A stretch of DNA of 64,000 nt, taken from assembly GCA_014773175.1 (NCBI GenBank), contig VXCM01003238.1:62001-126000 (forward strand), read 5' to 3'. Below, one piece after another: positions 48,120 to 60,876 of this stretch (position 1 is the first letter of the stretch; the number at the start of each line of letters is the position of its first letter). The position numbers and the translations under genes are program-made. The notes under the pieces were generated by a model. That model saw only the letters and a program-made list of their open reading frames with translations. It was not told the origin of the DNA and searched no databases. This stretch comes from Lucifuga dentata (Eukaryota > Chordata > Actinopteri > Ophidiiformes > Bythitidae).

Positions 48120-48940
48120 CCTCATAGCTGTTGAACTTGACGTGGCAGAGAAAGTCTCACACTTTGCACTACTTTCTGCTTTTCCTTCACTTCAGTTTTG
48201 AGAGAAATCTTGTACTTTTTGCTCACTTACATTTATCTGATGGCTGCACTTACTAGTTTGCAGATTCAGATTGAACATGCAGCATGAGATAAACTCGGTT
48301 CAGAGTTTGGAACTAGATTAGGAACTACGTTAACTGAGTTCTTTAATCCCATTCCCACATTCATTGTGTTTTGTTTTTTTTCCCCCTTGCTTTGCATTAT
48401 GAGTATTTCTGAGTTGCACTAAATGCAGCCAGATCTTTTTGCTCCGCTGTGCACAAAACAAGCTAAATGTATCGGTTACCCATCTGGTAAAGCAAAACCT
48501 TTAAAAAAAAAAAGAAAAAAAGAAAAAAAGTTTCCTGTTTGCTTGATGCAAAACAAATGAATTATTTTGAGTTTCCTGAAAAAAAAGTTCCAAAGTTTCT
48601 AAAATAGATCCTTTAGTGAGAAAAGGACTAACGGCAGAATATATCTCAATAGAGTAAGATGAAGATATCTCTAACATATCTCCAATATTGCAGATTTTTA
48701 AAATTTCATTTCAGAATGTTCAAATTTTTGCTTCACAATTGGAGATAGAAAGTTTTTCCTCACTGTTTGAAAAACATTGTAGTCCCAATTTTTGGGTAAT
48801 ATAATTATTGATGGATTAATGACTATTCCTCACAGTTAGTACTTTAATTAGAATTTTGTAATTTCCCATTGTGATATTAATATTTCTACTTAAGTGAAGA
48901 CCACCAGTCCGCACTGGAGTAACTCAGAATAGAATACAAT

Positions 48941-48981
48941 AATTTTCAGTCAGAATAGAATAGAAAAGAATAGAATAGAAT
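48941..48981. repeat. (AATAG)n pentanucleotide repeat
   Basis: Imperfect AATAG units recur with short interruptions. Confidence 0.8.
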
Positions 48982-50780
48982 AGGTCAGTGTGGCCCAGCA
49001 CACATTAGCCTAGTTGCCCGGTTCATGCAGTGTGTGTGTCCTTGTGCTATTTAAAGTTCCTGCCTGCTCTTCTGTCCAGTGGACGAACACACACACATAC
49101 ACTGAACCCTGTTTAGAATCCAAGGTCAGCGACCATTTCCCCTCAGCCGTCTCCTTCACCATGACCTGAAAAACAAGTCTCACCTCCAGGTACTGGCAGC
49201 AAAGAAAAACCAAAAAAGACTTGTTTCAGATTGTTCTCATGTGAAAAGTCTTGAAACCGCAGGACTCGTTGATTTCCCAGCATGCCACAGACTTCTTTAA
49301 TTCCAGAGTCACCTCTTCATTTAAAGGCCAGGTACTTTCCTCCATGTGAACGGGAGGCTGGATCCTCCTGATTCACAACTGAGAAACACAATTAGTCTGA
49401 GTCTCAGCAGAATTTCACCACTACAGAATCCATACGGTGAAACCTGGAAGCCAAAAGGAGTAGATCTGGCCTCCAGTGAGGTGTCATCACATTGATCTGG
49501 ACTCAGAAGACTGAAATGTTTGTCTTGTTGCGACATTGCCTCCATTTTGCTGCAATGAAACAAACTCAGAAGAAAACCAGCTGTCAGAGCATAAAAGCTT
49601 TGAAATGAGTGGACGGCAGCTGCTTGACTGCTGTGTCTTGCCGTCATTCTGTGATTGCTGAGCTCATTGAAAGGACGCACCTACCTCGACACTTGATTTC
49701 CCACCAGCTTGCATACATTTCCAATGCTAATCTACCTGACAGCTGCACCGGGGCCTTGAATTAGTTTACATTTGAAAGTATTACTGCGAGCCTGTTTTGA
49801 TCCATCCCTGTCTTTGTGCGCTTGTGATCATTTCCTAATTTGCTCAAAGTATCGTTTCTTGTCGGATCTTCTAATTGATACCCCCCCCCTCCCACTTTGT
49901 TTCTGACCTTTGCTCCTAATCTCCCCTGACTGTCTTTTTCCTCTTCTCTACCACACTCCGGGTATCCATCAGCAGGCATAACAGCCTGAAAGTGCTGTAC
50001 GGCTCCCAACAGAAAAAGAACAAGCACCTGCATACATGAGCAGCTTATTGTTTGTGAAGTAAAAAAGCTTAGTTAGCTGTGACAAACAGCACTAATTTAA
50101 ATGCACGCTTTATGTCTCAATAATGACGTATGCTGTTTTGTAAATGAAATTGAAAGAGGGTTTTATAGACTGAATGGCCTGAATTGTTTCTCAAGCGGAA
50201 AAAAAAGCCTCGCACCTGAATGCCGTCATTTCTGCCTAATTAGAGCCAGCTAATGCACATAATGTGTTTTTCATCTGCCTTTCAAAGCCTCTCGGCTCGT
50301 CGTAGCAGCTGTAAGTGAGACCTAGATGGAGTTTGTGAGGGTTTACACGGTATAGCGCCATACCACATGGCTGCCAATGGAGAGTCTGAAATTATAAAAT
50401 AATAGAGATGTATAATAATAAAGGAGAATAATGGACTCATACAGGAACATGTGACAGAGCCATGTGTTCTGTTCATATCCATGCACACATGCACCTTTTA
50501 CAAAACACTTCTACCTATATGTAGCTTCTGTCGTTCACATACATACATACACACACATGCTGTACCTTCACCTGTTGCCATGGAGCTGAAGGCAGTATCG
50601 TTGCATTTCTATAGGGGTTTGGAGTTTACTCATAGCAATCACATGTTCTTTTCACAGCTGTCAAGGCAACCAAAGTACCAGATACAATCTGTTATTATTG
50701 GTATTTGGTGTGACATGACTCAATTGGAAAAATGGAATATATATATATATATATATTTATATATAAAAATTTTTTTTAAA

Positions 50781-51028
50781 CTGATCAGCCACAACATTAA
50801 AACCACTGACAGGTTAAGTGAATAACATGGATCATCTGGTTACCATGGCACCTGTCAAGAGGTGGATATATACGGCAGCAAGTCAATAGTCAGTTCTTGA
50901 AGTTGATGTTTTGGAAGCAGGAAAAACTGGGCAGCGTAAGGATCTGAGTGACTTTAACAAGGGCCAACTTGTGATGGCTAGATGACGAGGTCAGAGCATC
51001 TCCAAAACGGCAGGTCTTGTGGGGTATT
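50781..51028 (+). mobile_element. Tc1/mariner transposon 5' remnant
   Basis: The left end CTGATCAGCCACAACATTAA and the following segment match the non-coding start of a Tc1-type family abundant in fish. The sequence then enters the N-terminal helix-turn-helix part of the transposase, readable as KDLSD, NKGQLVMA and GQSISKTAGLVG. One base is missing near the start codon and a TGA interrupts the helix-turn-helix, so it is inactive. The remnant stops shortly after LVG; the DDE catalytic part and the right terminal repeat are absent. Confidence 0.75.
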
Positions 51029-52464
51029 GCACTTTAATCCTCGAGACTTCTTACCCTCTGGGTGACTGAGACGAAGCAGCAGATTCATGTGACTTCATGA
51101 CTCCCATGTCACCCAAAGAGTCTCCTGGTGGTGACAGAGGTGTGAATCAGAAACAACAAATGGTTACACCAATTTAAACATGGAAATTAGCAGTTTTGAA
51201 TGGTTGTTATTAATTTTTGCTGCACAGAAACGGGAAATCTGATGATGTATCAATAATATATCATTAACAAAAGCATTAAAGTAAACCTGTAGACCCATGT
51301 AGTAAAACTAAAATGCATTCTAAATAAATTCTGGACCAAAAGCATAGATGACACAGGCACCCAGTGAAAAGTAGCTTATGTGGTCTCTGTTTAATTGTGC
51401 TTAAGCGTTCCTTCACCTCTTTAGAAACATCAGAAAGAACAGTTCATTAATGGAAGTCTGTCTTTATCCCTTTATTTAAGCGTTGGAGATGTGTCTGGCT
51501 GTCAGCAGCCTGGCTGGCTGCATGTGATGAGGCCTGCTGGGAAATCTGCAGGGAGGCTTCTCCACATCAGGGTGCTGAAGGAGGGGAAAACAAAGGTGAG
51601 GACGGGCCCATGACACACAAGTACAAATGAGGACACGCCATCTTTCTGTCCGCACTTGTGATTGATGTGGCACGAGACAAGACTTCAGATTTGCCTTTTC
51701 GAGGAGCTTTGCTTTCTGATCAGATCACATCAAACCACATCAACGGCCAGATGTGGGATTGGAGATCGGATCAGACTGACTTCTTATGTCAGCAAAGTCC
51801 TGTTTTTTCCTTTTAGTGAGTTTGGAATTACCCTATATCATCTGTGTTTCGTGTAGGCGCAATCACACAAGATCAATTTTGTATTTCAAACAAATTTACA
51901 GATGGAATCCATAAGGATGGTGATTAGTGACTGGCTAAAATAAAGCAGGAGAGAGTTGTAGCTGTTATATTCTGAGAGGAAGCAGGAAAAACAGCATTTG
52001 AATGGATCCAAACCAAATTGACATGGCTGAGAGGGAGTAATTAAAGAAGGAATATGGCAGAGTGAGCAAATTATTCTTCCTGACTGAACTTTCACCAAGG
52101 CTCATTTTAAAGTGTATCCTTTTTTGGTGCAAAGCAGCCTTAATCTTACTTATGTAAAAGTTTCTCATTACAGCTGAAGGTTTTTCCAGAAAGAAAGCTA
52201 AGTCACCCATTTTATGCTAAAACATTAAAGCATCCTTTTATTATCATGGCTGCCTATTATGTGCAGGAAAACCTCCAATTAAGACATTAAACCATAAGAT
52301 TAAACCGTAAATGAAGAGTTTCGAGGCAAAATGAAACACTGAGCCAGCTGTTTGCAGCGGGCATCCATGATTACTGATTTCATATGAATGGAGCATAACA
52401 GCAGATAAATACGTATCTCTGACGGGGTCGACTGTATGATCAGGCTGTTGCGTGTGAGATGTAC

Positions 52465-52468
<4 letters not shown>

Positions 52469-52495
<27 letters not shown>
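52469..52495. repeat. (GA)n microsatellite
   Basis: About 13 GA units. Confidence 0.95.
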
Positions 52496-54414
52496 GTGAG
52501 AAAGAAGATATACCTGACAGGCATTTCTGTGTTTCTTGAAGGTGCTGAGTAAGAAATGTGATCATAAATCTGATCCATTTTATTTTATTTTAGTGTAATA
52601 AGATTTTAGAGTCGCTTCATTGTTCTCCGAGGAGAAATATTTCCACACAATAAAATATAACGTAGTAGGAGCAGATACAAGATAATATGGCACACACACA
52701 CACACACACACACTGCATAATGGAAAGAAAGACCAGCTAAGGCCCCATTTACCTATTGTATTAGCATGCGATCTGCATTTGCGTACATTATCCAGATATG
52801 TACTGTATGTGAATGCAAAGCTTGCAGAATGCATTGTGATCAGAACGCAGTCTGATCTGCTTGAGCGCATTGTGATCATATCGCTTTCAAAACTAGCTGG
52901 ATGTACATATCAGCAGATAAAATCTATCCACAAATGGTAAACACTACCCCCTTGTCTTCTCAGCTCCGATCATTTTCATTAATAAAGTTCTTTGATTGGA
53001 TGTTGCGACTTTCTCCTGCAACAGAGATGGCGATTGTCTATGCAAAACAAGCTACATGGATCAAAATCATGCACGAAGCAAGGAGCAAGGATGTATACTT
53101 GTTGGGTGTAGTTATAGGGAGGAGGCGCCCAAGGGTAAGAGTGAAGAGCAATCACAGATGCTGAGAAAAGAAATACCTTCCTGTCTTCTGCAAGAGACTG
53201 GTACCTTCTGATGTGAAGAAGCGGATGGAGTTTCCTCAGTGTTTCGTGTCTACCGTCTTGAGACTGGACAACCTCATCTGGAAAAATAATCCACCCATCA
53301 AGTCGTCCCGCTCGAGCTGATGGTCCCTTGGGAAGATTGCCTGAGTGAGGATTTTGAAAAGAAAGTACAAAGGGAGCAGTCAGCGAATGCCAGCGAGGTG
53401 GTTGGAAACCAAAGTGTTTGTCAGCTGAATTGGAATGCAGGCTCTTCACACAGCATTCAGCGTGATTGGACATTCAGAGAAAGAAGATGAGCGGAGTCAT
53501 CTGCAAAGAGAACCGCCACACAGCTGCGGCTCAAAAGAGAAGAGCCGAGGGGTGAGGGGGAGCTGGCGTGCCATCTGGACACAAGCCGAGGCCTGACCAA
53601 CCTCATCTGGGTCGCCTGGAGGAGAAAACCCCGAAACACCTGATGACTCCACAAACGTCACCGAGAATGTGTCATGAAGCATTAGTCGAAGTATTTGCAC
53701 GTAGGATCGGTCACATAGAGTCTGACTTTACTGCTCTGAAATCAATTTTAATGCAATTACAACTATGACTAATACATTGCATCGATTTCTTATCCAGCAT
53801 CTCCTTAAAAACTTCTTGTTTGCCATTTCCACTGAAAACATGACAGGATGTTGCCTCAAGTATAACCTGCAGGAATGTAACCTGCAGTTACTGTGGATTA
53901 ACTGCAGCATAGAGCTTTTGATTGAAGCCAACGCTTGTCTGACATGGAGTAATCCATCATTCCGTGTGTTTACACAAGGCTTTCACAGGAACATTTATAT
54001 ATACTGTATATATACAGCATTGATGCAGAAATTTTCCATCTTTTAGTGTAATCTCAGGGCAGGAAAGGACAAGACTAGATAGAATGAGGTTAACAATAGA
54101 TGTAGAATAGAAGAGGCTGGCATGCAGGATTTAATCACAAAGCTTGCATGTTTTGTAGTAAACTAGTAGACTTCATGTAAAATAAATAACTGCAAATGAC
54201 ACCATATGGACGATTGCATGTGGACATAAGCCATTTTACCAGGAGTCACAATGAGCAAGAGAGCAGCCATCAACACACTTGAGCGTATGCTGCAGAATCG
54301 CGGAAATGTACATGCTTCCTCTGTTCTCGGCAGGGGTCCATCAATGTTTTATGTGGGATCGCATCAGCGAATTAACATTCCAGTGTTCTGTGCAAATTAT
54401 GGATGATGGGAGGG

Positions 54415-54627
54415 AGGAGAAGGTGGAAGGATAGAGAAGGCAGAGGGAGGAAGCCAGGCGGATTTCAACGCTACCAGCGACCTCCTGCTGAGACACTGTC
54501 TGCTTAGTTTCGGGGATGAGNAGGAGAAGGTGGAAGGATAGAGAAGGCAGAGGGAGGAAGCCAGGTGGATTTCAACGCTACCAGCGACCTCCTGCTGAGA
54601 CACTGTCTGCTTAGTTTCGGGGATGAG
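54415..54627. other. Near-identical duplication around N at 54521
   Basis: The 106 bases 54415-54520 match 54522-54627 with a single difference, C at 54459 against T at 54566. The unit is longer than at other junctions, and the mismatch suggests two alleles or a sequencing error at overlapping contig ends. A real recent tandem duplication is less likely but not excluded. Confidence 0.7.
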
Positions 54628-55645
54628 AGCTTGAGCCAGAGCCGAGAGGAGAGACAAGGATAGGAGAGGCAGACAGAGAGTGAGGAGAGAGTAAGAGCGA
54701 GGAAAGAAGATGGACGGAAAAAGATAACGAGTGAGAACATGGGAAAAGAGTGTTAGAAAGAGTTTAATTGAAAGTTTGGGTACGTGTGAGAAGGAGCACA
54801 GGGTAACAAGATTTCACAGTGATGTCACTCCACAAGTGTGCAGCTCTCGACCTGCCAGCTCAACACCACTCATTTGTATATTTCCACACTTCTAGAGGTC
54901 TTGTGGGGCTGCACAAGACTTGAGGCGATCTGAGTCCACATTACCCACAAGACCCAGAAAAAAAAAACACTTTATCCACTGTAGCATGCATTACTACCAA
55001 TCCAAAATGATTGGTGGTTGGAGCCTGGATCATTTCCCTCAAAATGTTTGGCAGCTTTTGGTGGAATTTGTTAGTAATAAATTGTGTCCGGCACATTTTA
55101 ATGGATCTTTGTGCAAATTGTTTAATTAGATAGAACTAATACTGCATGACAAGCAAAGTCCTGCATTCAGATTTATACTGAAGAAAAACTATTGGAAGCA
55201 TCTAAACCAAAAGTATCAAGAAATCTATCAGAGGGTTAAATTCCTTATGCACCAACATGTGCTTATTACTGCATAAATAATCAAAATCCACAAAACTGGA
55301 GATAATGGGGTAATTCTAAATAATGGGGGCTAGTAATGCAAATGCTAAAAGATGCTGGTAAGAAGCATTTATGAATGAGGGAACATGCTCACATTATGAT
55401 ATTTTGCCCTTATGAACATGTGAAATCTGGCACTGTGTTTTATGAATTTCCCTGTAAAGGTTATTTTTTGGGATTTCATGGAGGCTTACATCCCAATGGC
55501 ACAACGTCTAAAATGCATTGTGCCATCAAGCTAAAACTTGGCTAAGATACAAGGTTTTTACCTGACAACAGCAATATTTTATGAGTTAATTGCCTGTTGA
55601 ATTTAAAGTTGTAAAGTAACCAATAGCTACAGCTAGATAAATACA

Positions 55646-55793
55646 GTGGAGTAAAAGTTAGAACATTTTGCAAATGAAATGTAATTGAGAAAGTGAAAAT
55701 ACTCAAGTGGGAATACTCAAGTACAGTACAAGTACCTCAATATTGTGTTTAAGTACAGTACTTGAGCAGATTACTTTCTTACTTTCCACCTTT
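55646..55793 (+). mobile_element. hAT-type repeat fragment (AAGTAC-rich end)
   Basis: The stretch contains ACTCAAGTACAGTACAAGTA and ends AAGTACAGTACTTGAGCAGA then TTACTTTCCACC. The latter is the reverse complement of a well-known fish transposon end, GGTGGAAAGTAA followed by TACTCAAGTACTGTACTT. Only one end is convincing. The element class is inferred from resemblance. Confidence 0.5.
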
Positions 55794-55925
55794 AGGTGTG
55801 AGAAACTAACGTGTCAGATCATTAAAAATGTCCATTGTATCTTAGTATTGAGCACAATTCTGACAAGATAAGCTTTCCACAAAATGTATTTTAATTGGGT
55901 TTTTTTTTTTGTTTGTTTTCTTCAG

Positions 55926-56003
55926 CTGGGCTTAATATTCCTCAAGAGTTTCTAAAACTGCAGAAGATAATTCAGTCCAGGACTTTATATCCCTGCTTGT
56001 CAG
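55926..56003 (+). other. Exon-like block 1 (unrecognised)
   Basis: A T-rich tract ending TTTTCTTCAG precedes the block, and it ends at a textbook donor, TCAG followed by GTAAGA. Of the three frames only one is open, reading GLNIPQEFLKLQKIIQSRTL and on to YPCLS. It has one base left over at the end. I recognise no family. The support is limited to splice signals and an open frame of 25 codons, which can arise by chance. Confidence 0.25.
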
Positions 56004-58404
56004 GTAAGAATTAACAACCTGACAGGTTCTGATGGGATTATATCACCAGAGTAATAAGCAGTAATTCCTCTTACACGACCTCCTCAGGTTACACTCATCA
56101 TGTCAGAATAGGGCTTTAGAATAATCAAAGGCAAAGAAGAGTAGGAATATGGAGCCATTTTGTTAGATGGGTTTTTTTTTTCCTCATCAAAATAGCCGTG
56201 TAGTCACAATTTTGTGTGTTTCTATGGCTCATCGTGAGCAAGACTGCAGCTTTTCCTCCCCCCTCGCCGAGAAGGTTTGGTAGTTCAGCATAACAGCAGC
56301 TCAACCCTCTGTCTTCTCTCGTGCCCTCTTGTTTTCCGCCGTGTTTCCGGCTCCCCGCTGAGCCTCCTCTCACTCCTGAAATTGAAATTAGGCTTTAACC
56401 TCCGATCCGCGACCCCTGCTTCCTAAAATAAGCCAACCTTTCATGCACTCTCCCTCTTCCTCGCTGCTGTGTTTGTACTCCTGACTGGTGGGACTCACGC
56501 TGTGCCAGCAGCTTGTGCGTATGAGTACTTACAGTCCTTTTTACAGGTTGTAATATGAACACAACAATGCTTAAAAAAGAAATGGGGGGGAAAGCACATG
56601 AAGATGATGCTTAGAGGAAGGAAGACAGCTTGAGGAGGCAATACCAGTTGCCATGGAAATGGAGTCATACTAGGACTTAATTTCGAGTTGATTATATGAA
56701 GAATTGGCAGTAATATGCTGCTGTACAGAAGTGGAAATGTCAGTACGGAGAAAAAGAATTTATGTAAAAGTATTAGCATGGTGTTTGCTGAAGTTTTGAT
56801 GCTGTCAGTGGGTTCTGCCTGTAAATACCGAAGCTTCTGCCAGTGTGTGTGTCGGTGCAATGAGTGTGTGTGAGCAATAATATACCACACAGGCCTGTGT
56901 TTGTGTCTGCTGCAGGAATGGGCCGAGGTCTCTGCTCTTCTCCTGTTTCATCCCTCTGTATCCATGGGATTAATTTCCTCTACTGCTTTGTATGTTTATT
57001 AAACTTTCTAGACAAATAAAAATGACTAAACCCTGTTAACAAGTCACCAAATCCTTAATGGCTCATTCAGTGTCTGAGAAAAGCTGAAAAATTCTGCAAA
57101 TTCAGCTCACAAACTCCACTTCCTGTTACTTTTATTTCTTTTGGTCTGTATAGCAGATATTCCCTTTTATACCACATCCATTCTTCCCTCCATTTCACAT
57201 ATAGCTCATGCATTAAGCCTATATGCTTACATAGCTCTCCAAAGCTCCTTCCAACCCCTCCTCTCTCCCTTTTCTTTCCATCCTTCCCACCTTCCATCTT
57301 TCTCCCAATTCTACCCATTTCTCTGCTTAGCATCATCCTACATGAAAAGCTTGAAAAGGCATCTTGAAAAGGCTCGTCTTGGCAGCTTAGGACAGAAAAC
57401 AAATTAGGAGTTCACAACTTCAAACGGCGCCTTGCCAAGACAGCCCCTTCTCCTCCACGAAGGGTTTGCCTCTCTTGCTCCCAGACAGCCTGTAAGAAGA
57501 GTTTTAATAAGCGCAAGCTCCATCTGACGTCCTACGGCATAGTAACGAAGGATAGTATAGCTGCAATTATAATCTCCCTTTCATGTGATGATGGATTTAG
57601 AGCGGTGGAAGACAATACAGACAGATCATTAGTCCCTCAAGAAATATTGCATTGCTTCTGAGATATGTCCGCGATTGCACACCAGATATAAATGGGGGAG
57701 AACTTTTCTGACTGGTCAAGCATGAGATTTTGCAGTAAATAGAGAGGAAAAAGATGGAAGTTGCTCGACGTCTCCACTGTTTTCTGAAGCCAGGAGCTTC
57801 AGTGGCTTCCTAAGAAATCTGCCTGAGAAATGTCAGCAATTACTCCTGTCAGCCGTCTTCCTATTCCCTTGTTTACCTGGGAGACTGTACTTCACTATTA
57901 TTGATCTGCAGCGTGTAAAAGGTCACACGATTGAAGATGACAGCAGCTGTAACCATGGAGACACTCTCTAGCTCTCCCTGTCTGACCGAGCACAGTATCA
58001 GTCAGCGAGTAAAACTTTGATTTTTTTTTGCTGTGTTACTGCTGGTTTCTTTACAGGTGAGCGGCTCATAATTTCACTCCTGCTGGTAAAACGTTGGTCT
58101 CTGATGTGTCCTGTGTGTACTGGGCACACATGTAAACAGGAAGCTGCATTTTCAGACACACACATGAACAGAATGAGCAATTTTATTGACATTAAAGTTA
58201 ACTAGGAAGTTGTTTTGTAATCTCTGGGAGATTTAATTTCCAATACAATCAGATAGACTTCAATTTATTAATGAAATCAAATGTGACACAATAAAACTGG
58301 CAACCTTAATACAATCACATAGATTTTATTGCAAAGAGATGTAATGAAGAGTTTGTTTTTCTTTAAGATATCCAACAGCCTGTTTATGAGCATATCTGTT
58401 AAAT

Positions 58405-58475
58405 CAGTGGTTCTCAAGCTGTGGTATGTGTACCATGTTTGGCAATTGGAGGTACTCAAATGACACTGGGGACTT
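58405..58475 (+). mobile_element. hAT-like terminal fragment
   Basis: The sequence CAGTGGTTCTCAAGCTGTGG followed by TATGTGTACC resembles the terminal repeat of hAT elements seen widely in vertebrates. No matching opposite end was found nearby, so it is a fragment. Confidence 0.4.
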
Positions 58476-59129
58476 TATTTTCCTGATTGAAAGCATCAGG
58501 CTTTCTACTAAAATTTGAATTTAGGGCTGCTTCAGTGTCTATGCATCCACAGTCCTGTTAGGTTTAGGTTTGACTTGGAACTTGAACAGTTTGGTTTATT
58601 GGCATTGAATATTAGTTTAAGGCCTGTGCAGAACATTAGATACACCTGCAATGGCAATGTGAAATTCATGCTTTTGAAAGTAATTTAAAGGAAACATTGA
58701 TGTAAACTTTGTACTCTTGAAAATGGCTATGGACTGATGCAACAAAATACAGCGTTTCTGTGGTTGTCCAGGTGCATTTGTTTCCATTTTACGTGCCTCT
58801 GTAGTATAGGTAGTAAATCAGTTTCAAGCTTCCCATGTTGTTTGAGTAGCTGAAGACTTAGTAGAGTGTGTAACGTACAAAGCCAGAAGCATCCAGTGGG
58901 AACTCCTGCCCCAGAAAGAGGCCTCTGCACTCTAGCCCACTCAGCACGAGCCTGACAGCTGGTAGTCACGGCCACCTGGAGGTTCAGCTCAGTATATACC
59001 TTGCTATCGAACAGAAAGGGGATGGTAATTTCCCTACAGTATACTTGAGAGTACTTCTCTGAGAATATGTTACTGCCTGTTCCTGATCCCAGCTCTCTGT
59101 CTCTCTTTCTTTTTTTTTTCCAATCGCAG

Positions 59130-59244
59130 TTGGTGCAGCAGAGGTGGTGGGAGAGACCGAAGCACCCAGCAGCTGTGAGATGAACTGCGCTTGTCAGCGC
59201 CTAAACATAATGCGCTGGACACTCCCACGCTGGCTTCAAGTTTG
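59130..59244 (+). other. Exon-like block 2 (unrecognised)
   Basis: A strong acceptor (TTTCTTTTTTTTTTCCAATC, then GCAG) and a strong donor (TTTG then GTGAGT) flank 115 bp. The single open frame, reading from GAAEVVGETEAPSSCEMNCA to LPRWLQV, is the one that follows in phase from the block at 55926-56003. Five CpGs and balanced base use set it apart from the A+T-rich surroundings. No domain was recognised. Confidence 0.25.
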
Positions 59245-60266
59245 GTGAGTGACTCACTGAAGCTTAAAGCTTTAAAATAAAACAAACAAACAAAAAAAAA
59301 CTAGAGTTCTTTACAAGTCCAAAATGTTGGATCCAATCCGAGATAGACCTGTGACAAACCGACCTGAAAACCAACATGGATAAATAAATTTTCCAAAAAA
59401 GAGACGCAGCCTGAAAGAGACCTGAAGACTGTTGGAGCAGAATGTGATCGACCCAAACAAACCTCAAAAAGCACATTTAACCTTTCACTGACCTGTGAAG
59501 AGCTCTAAAGCAAACACAATTTTGCGAAATTTCTTCATCTTATCTTTTGAAAATGTGCGCTGATCAGGCATATATATATATATATATTTTTATTTTTTAC
59601 AAACAATCAAGCTTTGCTGTAATTCCGTATTTTACAGTATATCTACAGCTCTATTTTTTGTATACGCCTCAATTTCTTTCTAATGAGCATTACCCATTCA
59701 AAGGCTGACTGTAGAAAGGACGGGCCCCACTAAACTACATAAATCCAGCCATTAGCAAAGCAACATGTCTGTTTTGGAGCAATTTGTGGCTTCTCATTGA
59801 GCCCTTTCATGCATAATGTAATGGTTTCAGTCTGGGTGATCAGAGGAGAGAAGAAGCGAACAGGAAGACCTCGTTATGCCACGCGTTCCAGTAGCTCATC
59901 AGCGAGCAGCCATTAAGTGTAATATGGTATTAAATATTTATTTGGTCCAAGCTTACTGCTGTGCTACATTAGATCTACATGTAACTCATTAGAGGACAGC
60001 AGGCCCGCATTACAAATGCATAATATGCTGCACAGATAGCAGGTTGGATTTGAGGCTAGAAAGGGCAAACCCAAACACCTGCTGTTATGAACAAACACGT
60101 ACAGCAGAATTTCTGTTGGTATATGTTCTTATCAGTCATTGGAATCCTAAAATAAAAGTAAAAATGCATGCGGTAAGATCGCAGTGGACAAGAAATGAGG
60201 TATAGTGACATAATCTGCATGTCTACTTGGACTGTGGAAGGAAACCCATGCACACACGCGCGTGCA

Positions 60267-60268
<2 letters not shown>

Positions 60269-60302
<34 letters not shown>
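60269..60302. repeat. (CA)17 microsatellite
   Basis: About 17 CA units are preceded by a CACACGCGCGTG alternating purine-pyrimidine segment. Confidence 0.95.
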
Positions 60303-60304
<2 letters not shown>

Positions 60305-60389
60305 TTGAACCCAGAGCTTTCTTGTTGGGAGCCAAGAGTGGTAGGAACTCAGCCACTGATCGTGCCAAAAATGCCAAAATCATTCAAAT

Positions 60390-60648
60390 TCAACTTGAAT
60401 AAAAGTAAAGCAAGTCAAGTAAAAGTGTCAAAAGTAAAAGTACTCATTGTGAAGAATGACTCTCATGTTAACCTCTGAAAACTGTTTATTTTACCCTTAA
60501 ATTCTGTCTTAAATTTAAAATTTTCAAACCAAAGAAACAATTTTTTGATGTAGACATACAAAGTTGCACCAAATATTGAAGTGAAACACAAGTACATCAA
60601 ATTTTACAAACAGCAAACACAGTATTTGAGTTACTTTCCACCTCTGAA
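60390..60648 (+). mobile_element. Second hAT-type repeat fragment of the same kind
   Basis: It shows AAGTAAAAGTGTCAAAAGTA followed by AAAGTACTCATTGTG, and about 200 bases later ACAAGTACATCAAATTTTAC and GAGTTACTTTCCACCTCTGA. The order of these blocks matches the same family as 55646-55793, with a degenerate interior. Confidence 0.4.
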
Positions 60649-60728
60649 CGTAGGATGGCATACATATATTTAATCCGTATTCATGCAAAGATTATTAGAT
60701 TTATAAGAAAAATTGTTGTGTTCTGCAG

Positions 60729-60876
60729 CCACAAGCCAGTCAGACAGTGCGTGGGTTTCCAGATTGCATGTATGTCCCTGCTTTTCCACTTCCGGGTATT
60801 TATACAATCCCATCAGTGGGAATGTTGGCTTACTTCACAGCTCAGCCCCCTGACCATCACTGTTGGGGTTGTATAA
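60729..60876 (+). other. Exon-like block 3 with stop (unrecognised)
   Basis: It begins after TGTTCTGCAG and stays open, in the phase required after the block ending at 59244, for 48 codons to a TAA at 60874-60876 (HKPVRQCVGFQIACMSLLFH at its start). An AATAAA lies at 61450-61455 with a GTGTGTC stretch about 30 bases later. The frame is also open upstream of the acceptor, which weakens the exon call. Confidence 0.15.

Noticed and set aside
49321..49680. 119-codon minus-strand frame with nearby splice-like motifs
   Set aside because: The apparent intron between the candidate pieces at 49.15-49.20 kb would be only about 18 bp, too short for splicing, and no family is recognised.
52979..53473. 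164-codon minus-strand open frame
   Set aside because: Overlapping frames are also open on the other strand. I see no recognisable family, and no promoter or splice context. Probably chance.
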